This document shows positions 49,274-58,094 of a DNA stretch of 64,000 nucleotides, piece by piece. The stretch is from Paenibacillus_E qinlingensis (GTDB lineage Bacteria; Bacillota; Bacilli; Paenibacillales; NBRC-103111): the NCBI RefSeq assembly GCF_028746185.1, contig NZ_JAQIVH010000027.1, positions 1 to 64,000 on the forward strand, read 5' to 3'. The translations under genes and the position numbers were made by a program. Each line of letters starts with the position of its first letter. Position 1 is the stretch's first letter. The notes under the pieces are model-generated. The model was not told the DNA's origin. It ran no database searches and saw only the letters and a list, made by a program, of their open reading frames with translations.

Positions 49274-50788
49274 TTGAGTATCAAACCTGAAGAAATCAGC
49301 TCATTGATTAAACAACAGATAGCAAACTATAATTCCGATATCCAAGTGGTTGATGTAGGTACAGTCATTCAAGTTGGTGACGGTATCGCTCGTGCTCACG
49401 GCTTGGAAAGCGTTATGGCAGGCGAGCTGCTTGAGTTTCCAAGTGGCGTTCTAGGGTACGCGTTTAACCTGGAAGAAAGCAACGTAGGTATCGTTATTCT
49501 CGGACCTTACAAAGATATTCGTGAAGGCGACCAAGTTAAACGTACTGGCCGTATCATGGAAATCCCTGTAGGTGATGCACTACTAGGCCGTGTTGTTAAC
49601 CCATTGGGTCAACCAGTCGATGGTAGAGGTCCAATTGAAACAACTGGCTTCCGTCCAATCGAATCCCCAGCACCAGGCGTTATGGCCCGTAAATCGGTAC
49701 ATGAGCCAATGCAAACAGGGATCAAAGCGATTGACGCGATGGTACCAGTAGGCCGTGGACAACGTGAGTTGCTCATCGGTGACCGTCAAACAGGTAAAAC
49801 AGCGATTGCAATCGATGCAATCATCAACCAAAAAGGCAACGGCGTTAAATGTATCTACGTTGCTATCGGTCAAAAGCAATCCACTGTCGTAGGCGTTGTT
49901 GAAACACTTCGTCACGCTGGCGCTTTGGACTACACAATCGTTGTAACAGCTTCTGCTTCTGAGCCTTCACCAATGCTTTGGTTGGCTCCGTACGCAGGTT
50001 GCGCAATGGGTGAGTACTTCATGTATAAAGGCGAGCACGTGTTGATCGTCTATGATGACTTGTCCAAACAAGCAGCTGCTTACCGTGAGTTGTCCCTCTT
50101 GCTTCGTCGTCCACCGGGTCGTGAAGCTTATCCAGGGGATGTTTTCTACTTGCACTCCCGTCTTCTAGAGCGTGCTGCGAAATTGAATGATGAGCTAGGT
50201 GGCGGTTCCATGACGGCACTTCCTTTCATTGAAACACAAGCAGGCGATATCTCGGCATACATTCCTACGAACGTAATTTCGATTACGGACGGACAAATCT
50301 TCTTAGAATCCGACTTGTTCTACTCAGGTCAGCGTCCAGCGGTTAACGTTGGTAACTCTGTATCCCGTGTAGGGGGCTCTGCACAAACGAAAGCGATGAA
50401 AAAAGTTGCTGGTACACTTCGTGTTGACTTGGCACAATATCGTGAGCTTGCTGCATTTGCTGCATTCGGATCTGACTTGGATAAAGCAACTCAATCGCGT
50501 TTGGACCGTGGTGTTCGTACGCTTGAAATTTTGAAACAAGGTGTTCACCAACCGATGTCATTGGAGAAGCAAGTTGCTTCCCTTTACACAGTTGTTAAAG
50601 GACACGTGGATGATCTTCCAGTTCAAGACGTTACACGTTTTGAAGGTCAATTCTTGGCTTTCTTGGAATCGAATCGTCCAGAAATTCTACACAGCATTCG
50701 CGATACGAAGGATATCACTCCGGATAACGATAAAGCGCTAGTAGAAGCAATTGTTCAATTCAAAAAGAGCTTCGCAGCTTCTGTATAA
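49274..50788 (+). CDS. atpA: ATP synthase F1 subunit alpha
   Basis: The non-catalytic nucleotide-binding subunit, 504 residues, normal length. The Walker A motif is GDRQTGKT (about 169-176), and PAVNVGNSVSRVGGSAQ is the family signature. The start is TTG at 49274 after AGGGGTGA. Confidence 0.98.
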   Translation: MSIKPEEISSLIKQQIANYNSDIQVVDVGTVIQVGDGIARAHGLESVMAGELLEFPSGVLGYAFNLEESNVGIVILGPYKDIREGDQVKRTGRIMEIPVGDALLGRVVNPLGQPVDGRGPIETTGFRPIESPAPGVMARKSVHEPMQTGIKAIDAMVPVGRGQRELLIGDRQTGKTAIAIDAIINQKGNGVKCIYVAIGQKQSTVVGVVETLRHAGALDYTIVVTASASEPSPMLWLAPYAGCAMGEYFMYKGEHVLIVYDDLSKQAAAYRELSLLLRRPPGREAYPGDVFYLHSRLLERAAKLNDELGGGSMTALPFIETQAGDISAYIPTNVISITDGQIFLESDLFYSGQRPAVNVGNSVSRVGGSAQTKAMKKVAGTLRVDLAQYRELAAFAAFGSDLDKATQSRLDRGVRTLEILKQGVHQPMSLEKQVASLYTVVKGHVDDLPVQDVTRFEGQFLAFLESNRPEILHSIRDTKDITPDNDKALVEAIVQFKKSFAASV

Positions 50789-50797
50789 ATCATGATG

Positions 50798-50895
50798 GTA
50801 GAGCTTCCTGTTGAAGTGAAGCTCTACCTACGTGTTAATCCTGGGCAGGCTGATCGCCTGAATTCAGGTCTTCGAATGAAGGCTTTTCTAAGCCT
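50798..50895 (+). other. Three hairpins in the atpA-atpG spacer
   Basis: A perfect ten-base-pair stem GTAGAGCTTC/GAAGCTCTAC (50798-50807 with 50818-50827), then CAGGC/GCCTG overlapping the palindrome CCTGAATTCAGG (50846-50868), then AGGCTT/AAGCCT (50880-50895) just before the atpG ribosome binding site. No T runs follow. They look like mRNA processing or stability elements that could set F1 subunit stoichiometry. Confidence 0.6.
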
Positions 50896-50915
50896 CAAAA
50901 GAGAGGTGAGCAGGT

Positions 50916-51773
50916 ATGGCAAAAGGAATGCGCGAGATTAAGCGCCAAATCAAGTCCACACAAAACACGAAACAAATTACGAGAGCGATGGAAATGGTCT
51001 CTGCAGCGAATTTGAGACGAGCGCAACGTTCTGCGGAAGCAGCACGTCCTTACTCCGATAAGTTGAAAGAAGTCGTTCAAAGCATTGCAGCTGGAAGCAA
51101 AGGGATCAAACACCCGATGCTACAGTCACGCGAAGTGAAGAAGACAGGCTATTTAGTAATCACCTCGGATCGTGGATTGGCTGGAGGCTACAACGCTAAC
51201 GTGTTGCGGAAGGTCATGACCGAGATTCGTGAAAACCATAAATCAACAGCTGAGTATTCGATTTTTGTAATCGGACGTAAAGGTAGTAATTTCTTCCGCA
51301 AACGGAATATGCCAATTGTAGAGGAAGTAACAGGTGTTCCGGATTCACCGAAATTCGCGGACATTAAATCTGTCGCGTCAGCAGCAGTAAAGAACTTCGA
51401 AAACGGAACGTATGACCAGTTGTTCTTGGTATACAACCAATTCAAAAATGCGATTACCCAAATTCCAACTATGATCCGCCTGCTTCCTATGGAAGAAGTT
51501 GCTGGCGTGGCTGCTGCAAGTTATGAGTATGAGCCATCACCAGAAGGCGTTCTAGAAGTATTGCTGCCTAAATATGCAGAAACGCTTATTTACAGTGCTG
51601 TACTGGAAGGTAAAGCGAGTGAGTTTGGTGCGAGAATGACAGCGATGAACTCCGCTACGAAGAATGCAACGAAAATGATCAGCGGCTACACATTAGCTTA
51701 CAACCGTGCGCGTCAAGCCTCGATTACCCAGGAAATATCGGAGATCGTTGCTGGAGCGAACGCGAACGCATAA
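50916..51773 (+). CDS. atpG: ATP synthase F1 subunit gamma
   Basis: The central rotor shaft, 285 residues. The N-terminal helix starts MAKGMREIKRQIKSTQNTKQ and the C-terminal helix contains ARMTAMNSATKNA. GAGAGG precedes the ATG. It is separated from atpA by an unusually long, hairpin-rich spacer. Confidence 0.97.
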   Translation: MAKGMREIKRQIKSTQNTKQITRAMEMVSAANLRRAQRSAEAARPYSDKLKEVVQSIAAGSKGIKHPMLQSREVKKTGYLVITSDRGLAGGYNANVLRKVMTEIRENHKSTAEYSIFVIGRKGSNFFRKRNMPIVEEVTGVPDSPKFADIKSVASAAVKNFENGTYDQLFLVYNQFKNAITQIPTMIRLLPMEEVAGVAAASYEYEPSPEGVLEVLLPKYAETLIYSAVLEGKASEFGARMTAMNSATKNATKMISGYTLAYNRARQASITQEISEIVAGANANA

Positions 51774-51818
51774 CAATAAAGCTTCTACGGAAGCAAAGCT
51801 TTTCTTAGGAGGGAAACC

Positions 51819-53216
51819 ATGAGTAAAGGGCGCGTTGTAACAATTACAGGGCCAGTCGTCGACATTGAGTTCGAACGCGGACAACTCCCTGAAATCTTGA
51901 ATGCCATCAAGATTGAAAGAAATGATAATGGCGTACTATCCACAATGACAGTTGAAGCAGCTGTTCACCTTGGTGACAACTTGGTTCGTTGTATTGCAAT
52001 GTCCTCAACTGACGGACTTGTTCGTGGAGCAGTAGCTACAGATACAAAAGCTGCAATTACCGTTCCGGTTGGAGCAGCAACACTAGGTCGCGTGTTTAAC
52101 GTATTGGGAGACCCAATCGATGGTATCGAAGAAGTTGACCGTACATTTACAAGCGGCATCCACAAAGAAGCTCCAGCTTTCGACAACTTGTCGACAAAAG
52201 CAGAGATTCTTGAAACAGGAATTAAAGTTATCGACCTTATGGCTCCTTACGTTAAGGGTGGTAAAATCGGTCTCTTCGGCGGCGCGGGTGTAGGTAAAAC
52301 CGTAACGATGCAAGAGTTGATCCACAACATCGCACAAGAGCATGGCGGTATCTCCGTTTTCGCAGGTGTTGGAGAGCGTACTCGTGAAGGTAATGACCTT
52401 TACCACGAGATGAAAGACTCCGGCGTTATTGCCAAAACAGCGATGGTATTCGGTCAAATGAACGAGCCTCCAGGCGCGCGTCTTCGCGTAGCTTTGTCCG
52501 GTTTGACAATGGCTGAGTATTTCCGTGATGAAGAAGGTAAAGACGTTCTTCTTTTCATCGATAACATCTTCCGCTTTACACAAGCAGGTTCTGAGGTTTC
52601 CGCATTGCTAGGGCGTATGCCATCAGCGGTAGGTTACCAACCGACTCTGGCAACAGAGATGGGTCAATTGCAAGAGCGTATTACTTCCACGAAAAAAGGT
52701 TCCGTTACTTCCATTCAAGCGATTTACGTTCCTGCCGATGACTATACGGATCCGGCTCCAGCAACGGCTTTCGCCCATTTGGATGCAACAACGAACTTGG
52801 AGCGTAGTATTGCTGCAGCAGGTATTTTCCCTGCGGTAGATCCACTTGCTTCTTCATCCCGTATCTTGACGCCGGAAATTCTTGGCGATGATCACTATAA
52901 AACAGCACAAGGTGTTAAACGAGTTCTTCAACGTTACAAAGAGCTTCTGGATATCATCGCGATCTTGGGTATGGATGAGTTGTCTGATGAAGACAAATTG
53001 ACTGTACAACGTGCGCGTCGTCTCCGCTTGTTCTTGTCTCAGCCGCTTCACGTTGCTGAGCCGTTCAACGGTTTCCCAGGTCTTTATGTACCATTGAAAG
53101 AAACTGTGCGCAGCTTCAAAGAAATCCTTGAAGGTAAGCACGACAACCTTCCTGAAGTAGCTTTCCACAACGTTGGAACGATCGAGGACGCTATCGAGAA
53201 AGCAAAAACACTGTAA
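51819..53216 (+). CDS. atpD: ATP synthase F1 subunit beta
   Basis: The catalytic subunit, 465 residues. Walker A is GGAGVGKT (154-161), the catalytic Glu is in GVGERTREG, and the signature PSAVGYQPTLATEMGQLQER is present. AGGAGG lies seven bases before the ATG. Confidence 0.98.
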   Translation: MSKGRVVTITGPVVDIEFERGQLPEILNAIKIERNDNGVLSTMTVEAAVHLGDNLVRCIAMSSTDGLVRGAVATDTKAAITVPVGAATLGRVFNVLGDPIDGIEEVDRTFTSGIHKEAPAFDNLSTKAEILETGIKVIDLMAPYVKGGKIGLFGGAGVGKTVTMQELIHNIAQEHGGISVFAGVGERTREGNDLYHEMKDSGVIAKTAMVFGQMNEPPGARLRVALSGLTMAEYFRDEEGKDVLLFIDNIFRFTQAGSEVSALLGRMPSAVGYQPTLATEMGQLQERITSTKKGSVTSIQAIYVPADDYTDPAPATAFAHLDATTNLERSIAAAGIFPAVDPLASSSRILTPEILGDDHYKTAQGVKRVLQRYKELLDIIAILGMDELSDEDKLTVQRARRLRLFLSQPLHVAEPFNGFPGLYVPLKETVRSFKEILEGKHDNLPEVAFHNVGTIEDAIEKAKTL

Positions 53217-53271
53217 GCTTGGCTTTTTGCTAAGATCAGTTTTTGCTAAACTCTAAGGAAGGAGAATCCAA

Positions 53272-53676
53272 GTGAGTACATTCCTACTGGAAATTGTTAC
53301 ACCGGAGCGCAAAGTGTACGCTGAACAAGTGAACATGGTTAGCGTGAAGGGTACTGAAGGGGAGCTTGGAATTCTGCCGAATCACATTCCATTGGTCACT
53401 CCACTTAGAATCGCACCGATTACTGTGAAGAAAACGGGCTCCAAAGACGAAGTCATCGCAGTGAATGGCGGTTTCATGGAAGTGCGCAAGGATAAGGTGG
53501 TTATTTTGGCGGAAAGCGCCGAGCTACCTGAACAAATTGATATCGATCGTGCGAAAGCAGCGAAAGACCGTGCGGAGAAACGTCTTGCAGATACGAAGCA
53601 AGATAACGTGGATTTCAAACGTGCTGAAGCTTCTTTACAAAGAGCAGTGAATCGTATCGGCGTGTCCGGGAAATAA
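53272..53676 (+). CDS. atpC: ATP synthase F1 subunit epsilon
   Basis: Epsilon, 134 residues, couples rotor to c-ring and inhibits ATP hydrolysis. The N-terminal beta sandwich (TFLLEIVTPERKVY, GELGILPNHIPLVTPL) and a C-terminal two-helix part are complete. The start is GTG after AAGGAGGAG-like sequence. It is the last gene of the operon and is followed by a terminator. Confidence 0.96.
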   Translation: MSTFLLEIVTPERKVYAEQVNMVSVKGTEGELGILPNHIPLVTPLRIAPITVKKTGSKDEVIAVNGGFMEVRKDKVVILAESAELPEQIDIDRAKAAKDRAEKRLADTKQDNVDFKRAEASLQRAVNRIGVSGK

Positions 53677-53687
53677 ATATATGGTTG

Positions 53688-53723
53688 AAAAGCGGGGGAA
53701 CTTCGGTTCTTTCGCTTTTTTTG
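53688..53723 (+). terminator. atp operon terminator
   Basis: AAAAGCG pairs with CGCTTTT, with inner GAAC-TTCG-GTTC, followed by seven T. Confidence 0.93.
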
Positions 53724-53738
53724 CGTTTAAATTAGGAA

Positions 53739-53775
53739 AGAAAAAAAGCTGCCCCTCTCGGAGGAGAGGAACAGC
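53739..53775 (-). terminator. Terminator of the minus-strand small gene
   Basis: On the minus strand AGCTG-TT-CCTCTC pairs with GAGAGG-GG-CAGCT around CTCC and is followed by seven T. Confidence 0.88.
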
Positions 53776-53792
53776 TCGTTGATGATTCCTTT

Positions 53793-53957
53793 TTAAGCGT
53801 GATGCCAGACTGTGGATTCGCCTGTTTTCGGGCATGGAGGGAACGTTTGGCCAGCCACTAGCTCGACGCTTTGCCCGTCGGCATCGCGATAGCGACCGGT
53901 TTCAGTAACTTTGTCATTGGTTCTATGTTGGTGATTTGCGTTCGATGCATTTGCCAT
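53793..53957 (-). CDS. Small conserved-looking protein (54 residues)
   Basis: A short gene with an AAAGGA site ten bases before its ATG and its own strong terminator 18 bases after its stop. The N-terminus is Asn/His-rich and the C-terminal part reads VTETGRYRDADGQSVELVAG followed by a CPKTGESTVWHHA end. The single Cys and the GRY...FPPCP pattern suggest a small conserved fold seen in Bacillales proteins of unknown function; I do not assign a name. It lies alone between the atp and nuo operons, on the opposite strand. Confidence 0.7.
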   Translation of the reverse strand: MANASNANHQHRTNDKVTETGRYRDADGQSVELVAGQTFPPCPKTGESTVWHHA

Positions 53958-54021
53958 AAGAAATCAGTCCTTTCGCATATCAAAATAGGGAATTTGGACA
54001 AGACTACAATGCCCAGTGAAT

Positions 54022-54100
54022 AGTATTACCCACTTATGTGTAATGCTACTCATACATGGAAAGAATTAATGTCGACGCCCATACCCCTTTTTGTTATACT
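54022..54100 (+). promoter_or_regulatory. nuo operon promoter region with inverted repeat
   Basis: AGTATTAC (54022-54029) pairs with GTAATGCT (54040-54047), a possible regulator site. Downstream TCGACG (54072-54077) and TATACT (54095-54100) are 17 bases apart, a plausible sigma-A promoter about 75 bases before nuoA. Confidence 0.45.
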
Positions 54101-54174
54101 AATAAAGGTGATTATTACCAAAACTAATGAAATCGTAAGGAATGCAAATAAGAAATGGAGGCGGTTACATTCAC

Positions 54175-54543
54175 ATGATGTATACAAATAACTATGTAAT
54201 CGTAGCGGTTTTTCTAGGGTTAGGTATTTTCCTCCCTATAGCAGCGCTGACGATTGGCAAATGGTTAAGACCGAGCAAACCCATCGATGAGAAGTATACG
54301 ACGTATGAGAGTGGGAACGAACCTGTAGGCGAGGGACAAATCCGGTTTAACATTCGATATTATTTGTACGCTTTGATGTTTGTCATCTTTGATGTGGAGA
54401 CCGTATTCCTCTATCCGTGGGCAGTTGCCTTTAATCAACTTGGATTATTCGCGTTAATAGAAATGTGTATTTTTGTAGCCTTGCTTGCCATAGGACTAAT
54501 ATACGCTTGGAAGAAGAAGGTGCTGCGATGGACTTCAGTCTAG
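54175..54543 (+). CDS. nuoA: NADH-quinone oxidoreductase subunit A
   Basis: A 122-residue, three-helix membrane subunit of complex I. The conserved loop KYTTYESGNEPVGEGQIRFN and FVIFDVETVFLYPWA are present. ATG codons at 54175 and 54178 are both possible after TGGAGG; a more upstream ATG lacks a site. First gene of the nuo operon; it overlaps nuoB by 16 bases. Confidence 0.94.
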   Translation: MMYTNNYVIVAVFLGLGIFLPIAALTIGKWLRPSKPIDEKYTTYESGNEPVGEGQIRFNIRYYLYALMFVIFDVETVFLYPWAVAFNQLGLFALIEMCIFVALLAIGLIYAWKKKVLRWTSV

Positions 54544-55046
54544 AGTCAATCTCTCCCGAGGAACGGGAAGAATTAAACCGTAATGTATTTATGACAACAC
54601 TGGAGCAGATAAAAGCTTGGGCTCGCAGTAATTCGCTTTGGCCATTAACCTTTGGCTTGGCTTGTTGTGGGATCGAAATGATGGCAACAGGCGGTTCTCA
54701 CTATGATTTAGATCGGTTCGGAGTCATCTTCCGTACGTCACCAAGGCAATCAGATGTCATGATTGTTGCAGGGACAGTTACGAAGAAAATGGCTCCTTTG
54801 TTGCGCCGACTTTATGATCAAATGCCTGAACCGAAGTGGGTTATTGCGATGGGCTCCTGTGCAACAGCAGGCGGTCCGTATGTGAAATCGTATTCGGTCG
54901 TGAAGGGTGTCGACCAAATCGTACCGGTGGACGTGTATATCCCAGGTTGTCCGCCGAATCCTGCTGCGCTAATCTATGGCATCAACAAGCTTCAGGAGAA
55001 GATTCGTTATGAAGCGAAGACTGGGAAGCAGGTGATCAACCGATGA
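54528..55046 (+). CDS. nuoB: NADH-quinone oxidoreductase subunit B
   Basis: This subunit carries the N2 [4Fe-4S] cluster next to the quinone site. The 172 residues include the tandem cysteines Cys46-Cys47 in GLACCGIEMMATGG, AMGSCATAGG and YIPGCPPNP. The ATG at 54528 lies inside the end of nuoA after AAGAAGGTG. The stop overlaps the nuoC start. Confidence 0.96.
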   Translation: MDFSLESISPEEREELNRNVFMTTLEQIKAWARSNSLWPLTFGLACCGIEMMATGGSHYDLDRFGVIFRTSPRQSDVMIVAGTVTKKMAPLLRRLYDQMPEPKWVIAMGSCATAGGPYVKSYSVVKGVDQIVPVDVYIPGCPPNPAALIYGINKLQEKIRYEAKTGKQVINR

Positions 55047-55945
55047 GCGAGGAGAATAAGCCGGAAGAGACCACGGTTCCAACTCCTCCTGTTAGTGAGG
55101 ACGGGAAAGAGGAAGGCAAAGCGGAGAGCCCACCGGTTGAGAGTAAAAAGGAAGCTGTGCAAGCCAATCCTGATGGAGGCTCTGAGAGCAAAGCCGCATC
55201 CGTTGTTGCTGGCGCAAGTACGCCAGCAACAACGGATGCGGCGGCAGAGCGCGCCGCAGCAAGAGCCGCGCGCCTCGCAGCGCGCGCAGCCGCAGAGGCG
55301 GGCGAATCTGCGCCCGCCACCACAGCAACGCCAGCGTCCGCAGACGCTGGCTCTGACGAAGAGAAGGCGGCCAAAGCCCAGGCCGCCGCAGAAGCTCGTG
55401 CCGCGCGAGCCGCAGCACGCGGAGCGAAGCCCGAATCGGCGGATCCAGCCGCGCCGAAGGAGCCTTCACCGAACCAGCCGCTGCTGGACCGGCTGGTTGC
55501 GATCTTAAAGGCCGAGGCAGGCGAAGACGCCGTCGTCGAAGCTTTCATCAACGAAAGGGACGCGCATCGTCCTTACGTTGTCATTCACAGCTCGCGCTGG
55601 CCGCAGGCTGCGCTGACGCTGAGAGATCACGCCGAGCTGCGCTGCGATTACTTGCGCAATCTCTCCGGTGTAGACCAAGAAACGCACCTCGAGGTGGCGT
55701 ATCATCTGCTTTCCCTCACACACAAGCATGAGTATTGTGTGAAGGTGAAGACAGACCGCGAACAAGCCAGCATACCTTCGGTAGCTGATGTCTGGCCGAC
55801 GGCCAACTGGAATGAGCGTGAAGCCTTTGACCTGTTCGGCATCGATTTCCCTGGCCACCCGAACTTAGTACGGATCATGATGCCTGATGATTGGGTGGGT
55901 CATCCACTGCGCAAAGACTACGAACCGCTCGACCCGGAGGTGTAG
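55043..55945 (+). CDS. nuoC: NADH-quinone oxidoreductase subunit C with long Ala/Arg-rich N-terminal extension
   Basis: The C-terminal half (about 145-300) is a normal 30-kDa subunit: RCDYLRNLSGVD, WPTANWNEREAFDLFGIDF and GHPLRKDYEP. The first 140 residues are a low-complexity, probably disordered extension: an acidic/Pro/Lys part, then Ala with Arg and Glu (ERAAARAARLAARAAAEAGE). This doubles the usual subunit length of about 150. The DNA of the extension is far richer in GC than the neighbouring genes and holds three perfect palindromes. The start overlaps nuoB in an ATGA. Confidence 0.93.
   Translation: MSEENKPEETTVPTPPVSEDGKEEGKAESPPVESKKEAVQANPDGGSESKAASVVAGASTPATTDAAAERAAARAARLAARAAAEAGESAPATTATPASADAGSDEEKAAKAQAAAEARAARAAARGAKPESADPAAPKEPSPNQPLLDRLVAILKAEAGEDAVVEAFINERDAHRPYVVIHSSRWPQAALTLRDHAELRCDYLRNLSGVDQETHLEVAYHLLSLTHKHEYCVKVKTDREQASIPSVADVWPTANWNEREAFDLFGIDFPGHPNLVRIMMPDDWVGHPLRKDYEPLDPEV
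55193..55351. repeat. Perfect palindromes inside nuoC
   Basis: Arm 55193-55214 and its exact complement 55221-55242 form a 22-base-pair stem with a six-base loop. GGCGGGCG/CGCCCGCC at 55297-55304 and 55311-55318 form an eight-base-pair stem. GCCAGCGTC/GACGCTGGC at 55330-55338 and 55343-55351 form a nine-base-pair stem with a CGCA loop. All are in frame within the Ala-rich extension. Confidence 0.9.
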
Positions 55946-55948
55946 CAC

Positions 55949-57049
55949 GTGTTACGGACAGAAGAACTCCTGTTAAATGTTGGTCCTCAGCATCCCAGTA
56001 CACACGGCGTTTTCCGCGTGATTGTAAAGCTGGATGGTGAAATCATTCGAGAAGCTATACCCGTTATGGGCTACTTACATAGAGGAACAGAGAAATTGGC
56101 TGAGAACCTCAGCTATACCCAAATCATCCCCTACACAGACCGAATGGATTACGTATCGGCGATGACGACCAACTACGCGTTAGTTAACGCCGTAGAGAGA
56201 ATGATGCAATTAGAAGTGCCAGAACGCGCAGAATTCCTCCGCTTAATCGTGATGGAGCTGCAACGAATCGCCTCTCACATGGTGTGGTGGGGAACATACT
56301 TGCTGGATATCGGGGCGATGAGCCCGTTCTTGTATGCGTTCCGTGACCGCGAAATCATTATCGACCTATTCAACGAATTGTGTGGCGCGCGTTTAACGTA
56401 CAACTACATGCGTGTAGGCGGCGTGAAATGGGACGCACCAGACGGTTGGATCGAGAAGGTACGCAAATTCGTGCCGTATATGTACGGCAAATTAGAAGAA
56501 TATCACACACTTGTCACTGGAAATGAGATTTTCCTCTCACGGATCAAGGGTGTGGGCAAATATGACGCTGAGACAGCCATTGCGTATGGCCTTAGCGGGG
56601 CGAACCTGCGTTGTACAGGTGTTGACTGGGATATTCGCAAAACGCAGCCGTACAGCCTATACAGCCGCTTCCAGTTCGATGTGCCTGTGCGTAGTAGCGG
56701 GGATTGCTATGACCGCTATTTAATCCGAATGGAAGAAATAAAACAATCCCTCCGCATTCTGGAGCAAGCTTTAGACGTGTTCCCTGAGGGTGGGGAAACG
56801 ATGGGCAAAGTGCCGAGAGTCATTCGCCCGCCAGAAGGCGAAATTTATGCAGCAATTGAGTCTCCGCGTGGGGAAATTGGCTGCCATATTATTTCCAGAG
56901 GTAAACAAGAGCCTTACCGTTTGAAATTCCGCAGACCGTCCTTCGTCAATCTGCAAATATTGCCCAAGATTTTGGTTGGGGAGTCGATGACCAATCTCAT
57001 TACGATTCTGGGCGGCATCGATATTGTCGTTGGGGAGGTGGATGCCTAA
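55949..57049 (+). CDS. nuoD: NADH-quinone oxidoreductase subunit D
   Basis: The 49-kDa subunit that forms the quinone pocket with NuoB. The 366 residues contain VGPQHPSTHGVFRV, YLHRGTEKLAE and the C-terminal GGIDIVVGEVDA. The start is GTG at 55949 with GGAGG seven bases upstream. The stop shares a base with nuoH. Confidence 0.97.
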   Translation: MLRTEELLLNVGPQHPSTHGVFRVIVKLDGEIIREAIPVMGYLHRGTEKLAENLSYTQIIPYTDRMDYVSAMTTNYALVNAVERMMQLEVPERAEFLRLIVMELQRIASHMVWWGTYLLDIGAMSPFLYAFRDREIIIDLFNELCGARLTYNYMRVGGVKWDAPDGWIEKVRKFVPYMYGKLEEYHTLVTGNEIFLSRIKGVGKYDAETAIAYGLSGANLRCTGVDWDIRKTQPYSLYSRFQFDVPVRSSGDCYDRYLIRMEEIKQSLRILEQALDVFPEGGETMGKVPRVIRPPEGEIYAAIESPRGEIGCHIISRGKQEPYRLKFRRPSFVNLQILPKILVGESMTNLITILGGIDIVVGEVDA

Positions 57050-58053
57050 TGGTCAATTTATTGGAGGAGAGTCTGACATGGACGAACTTCTTCGTATTCC
57101 TATTCTGGGGCATCGTGATGCTCATGCTCGTGTTGGGGTTTGTTACCTACGCGATCTACTTCGAGCGTAAGGTTATTGGATGGATGCAATTGCGGATCGG
57201 ACCAAACCGGACAGGACCTTTAGGACTGTTGCAGAGCGTCGCCGATGTATTTAAGCTTCTCATTAAGGAAGATACGATTCCTAAGAAGGCTGAGCGTGAG
57301 CTTTTCATTCTCGCACCGATCATTACCTTTTTCCCGTCTTTTACGATAATTGCGACGATTCCTTTCTCAGATCGTATGTTTGGTGCGAATTTGAATGTGG
57401 GATTGCTCTATTACGTAGCATTAACAGGGATTTCAACCTTTGGAATTATACTTGGCGGTTGGGCATCCAACAATAAATATGCGTTACTCGGCGGCATGCG
57501 TTCCGCAGCTCAAATGATTAGTTATGAAGTTCCGTTAGTTATTTCAGTTGTTGGTGTAATTATGATGACAGGCAGCCTCAATCTGCATACCATTGTCGAT
57601 CATCAAACAGGCGGCTTCTGGCACTGGAACTTCATTCCTCAAATCCTAGGTTTCATTATTTTTGTGATTGCGGGTGTGTCCGAGCTTAATCGTACGCCGT
57701 TTGACTTACCAGAAGCAGAATCTGAGCTCGTCGCGGGCTACCATGTGGAATACAGCGGTTTCCGCTTCGCTTTCTTCATGCTATCCGAGTATGTGTACGT
57801 CTTCGTCATTGCTTCACTGGTGAGTCTGATTTTCCTTGGTGGATGGCATGCGCCATTCGGATTCCTTGGTTTCATACCAGGCGTTATTTGGTTCCTGTTG
57901 AAATTCTCATCGGTCGTGTTCTTCCTCTTCTGGTTGCGGGCGACACTACCACGTGTTCGAATTGATCAATTGATGGGGTTCGGCTGGAAAGTGCTGCTTC
58001 CACTGGCGCTGGTCAACATGCTGGTGACGGCGATTATCATGACCATCTTTTAA
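57049..58053 (+). CDS. nuoH: NADH-quinone oxidoreductase subunit H
   Basis: An eight-helix membrane subunit linking the quinone cavity to the proton path, 334 residues. The signatures YFERKVIGWMQLRIGPNRTG and NRTPFDLPEAESELVAGYH are present. It overlaps nuoD by one base (TAATG). Confidence 0.97.
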   Translation: MVNLLEESLTWTNFFVFLFWGIVMLMLVLGFVTYAIYFERKVIGWMQLRIGPNRTGPLGLLQSVADVFKLLIKEDTIPKKAERELFILAPIITFFPSFTIIATIPFSDRMFGANLNVGLLYYVALTGISTFGIILGGWASNNKYALLGGMRSAAQMISYEVPLVISVVGVIMMTGSLNLHTIVDHQTGGFWHWNFIPQILGFIIFVIAGVSELNRTPFDLPEAESELVAGYHVEYSGFRFAFFMLSEYVYVFVIASLVSLIFLGGWHAPFGFLGFIPGVIWFLLKFSSVVFFLFWLRATLPRVRIDQLMGFGWKVLLPLALVNMLVTAIIMTIF

Positions 58054-58094
58054 GCTAAGTATCGCTGGATATGATCTATGATAGAAAACTCTAA

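Noticed and set aside
55036..55551. 171-codon minus-strand frame opposite nuoC
   Set aside because: It mirrors the GC-rich Ala/Arg extension; low complexity, no ribosome binding site, and the plus strand encodes real NuoC.
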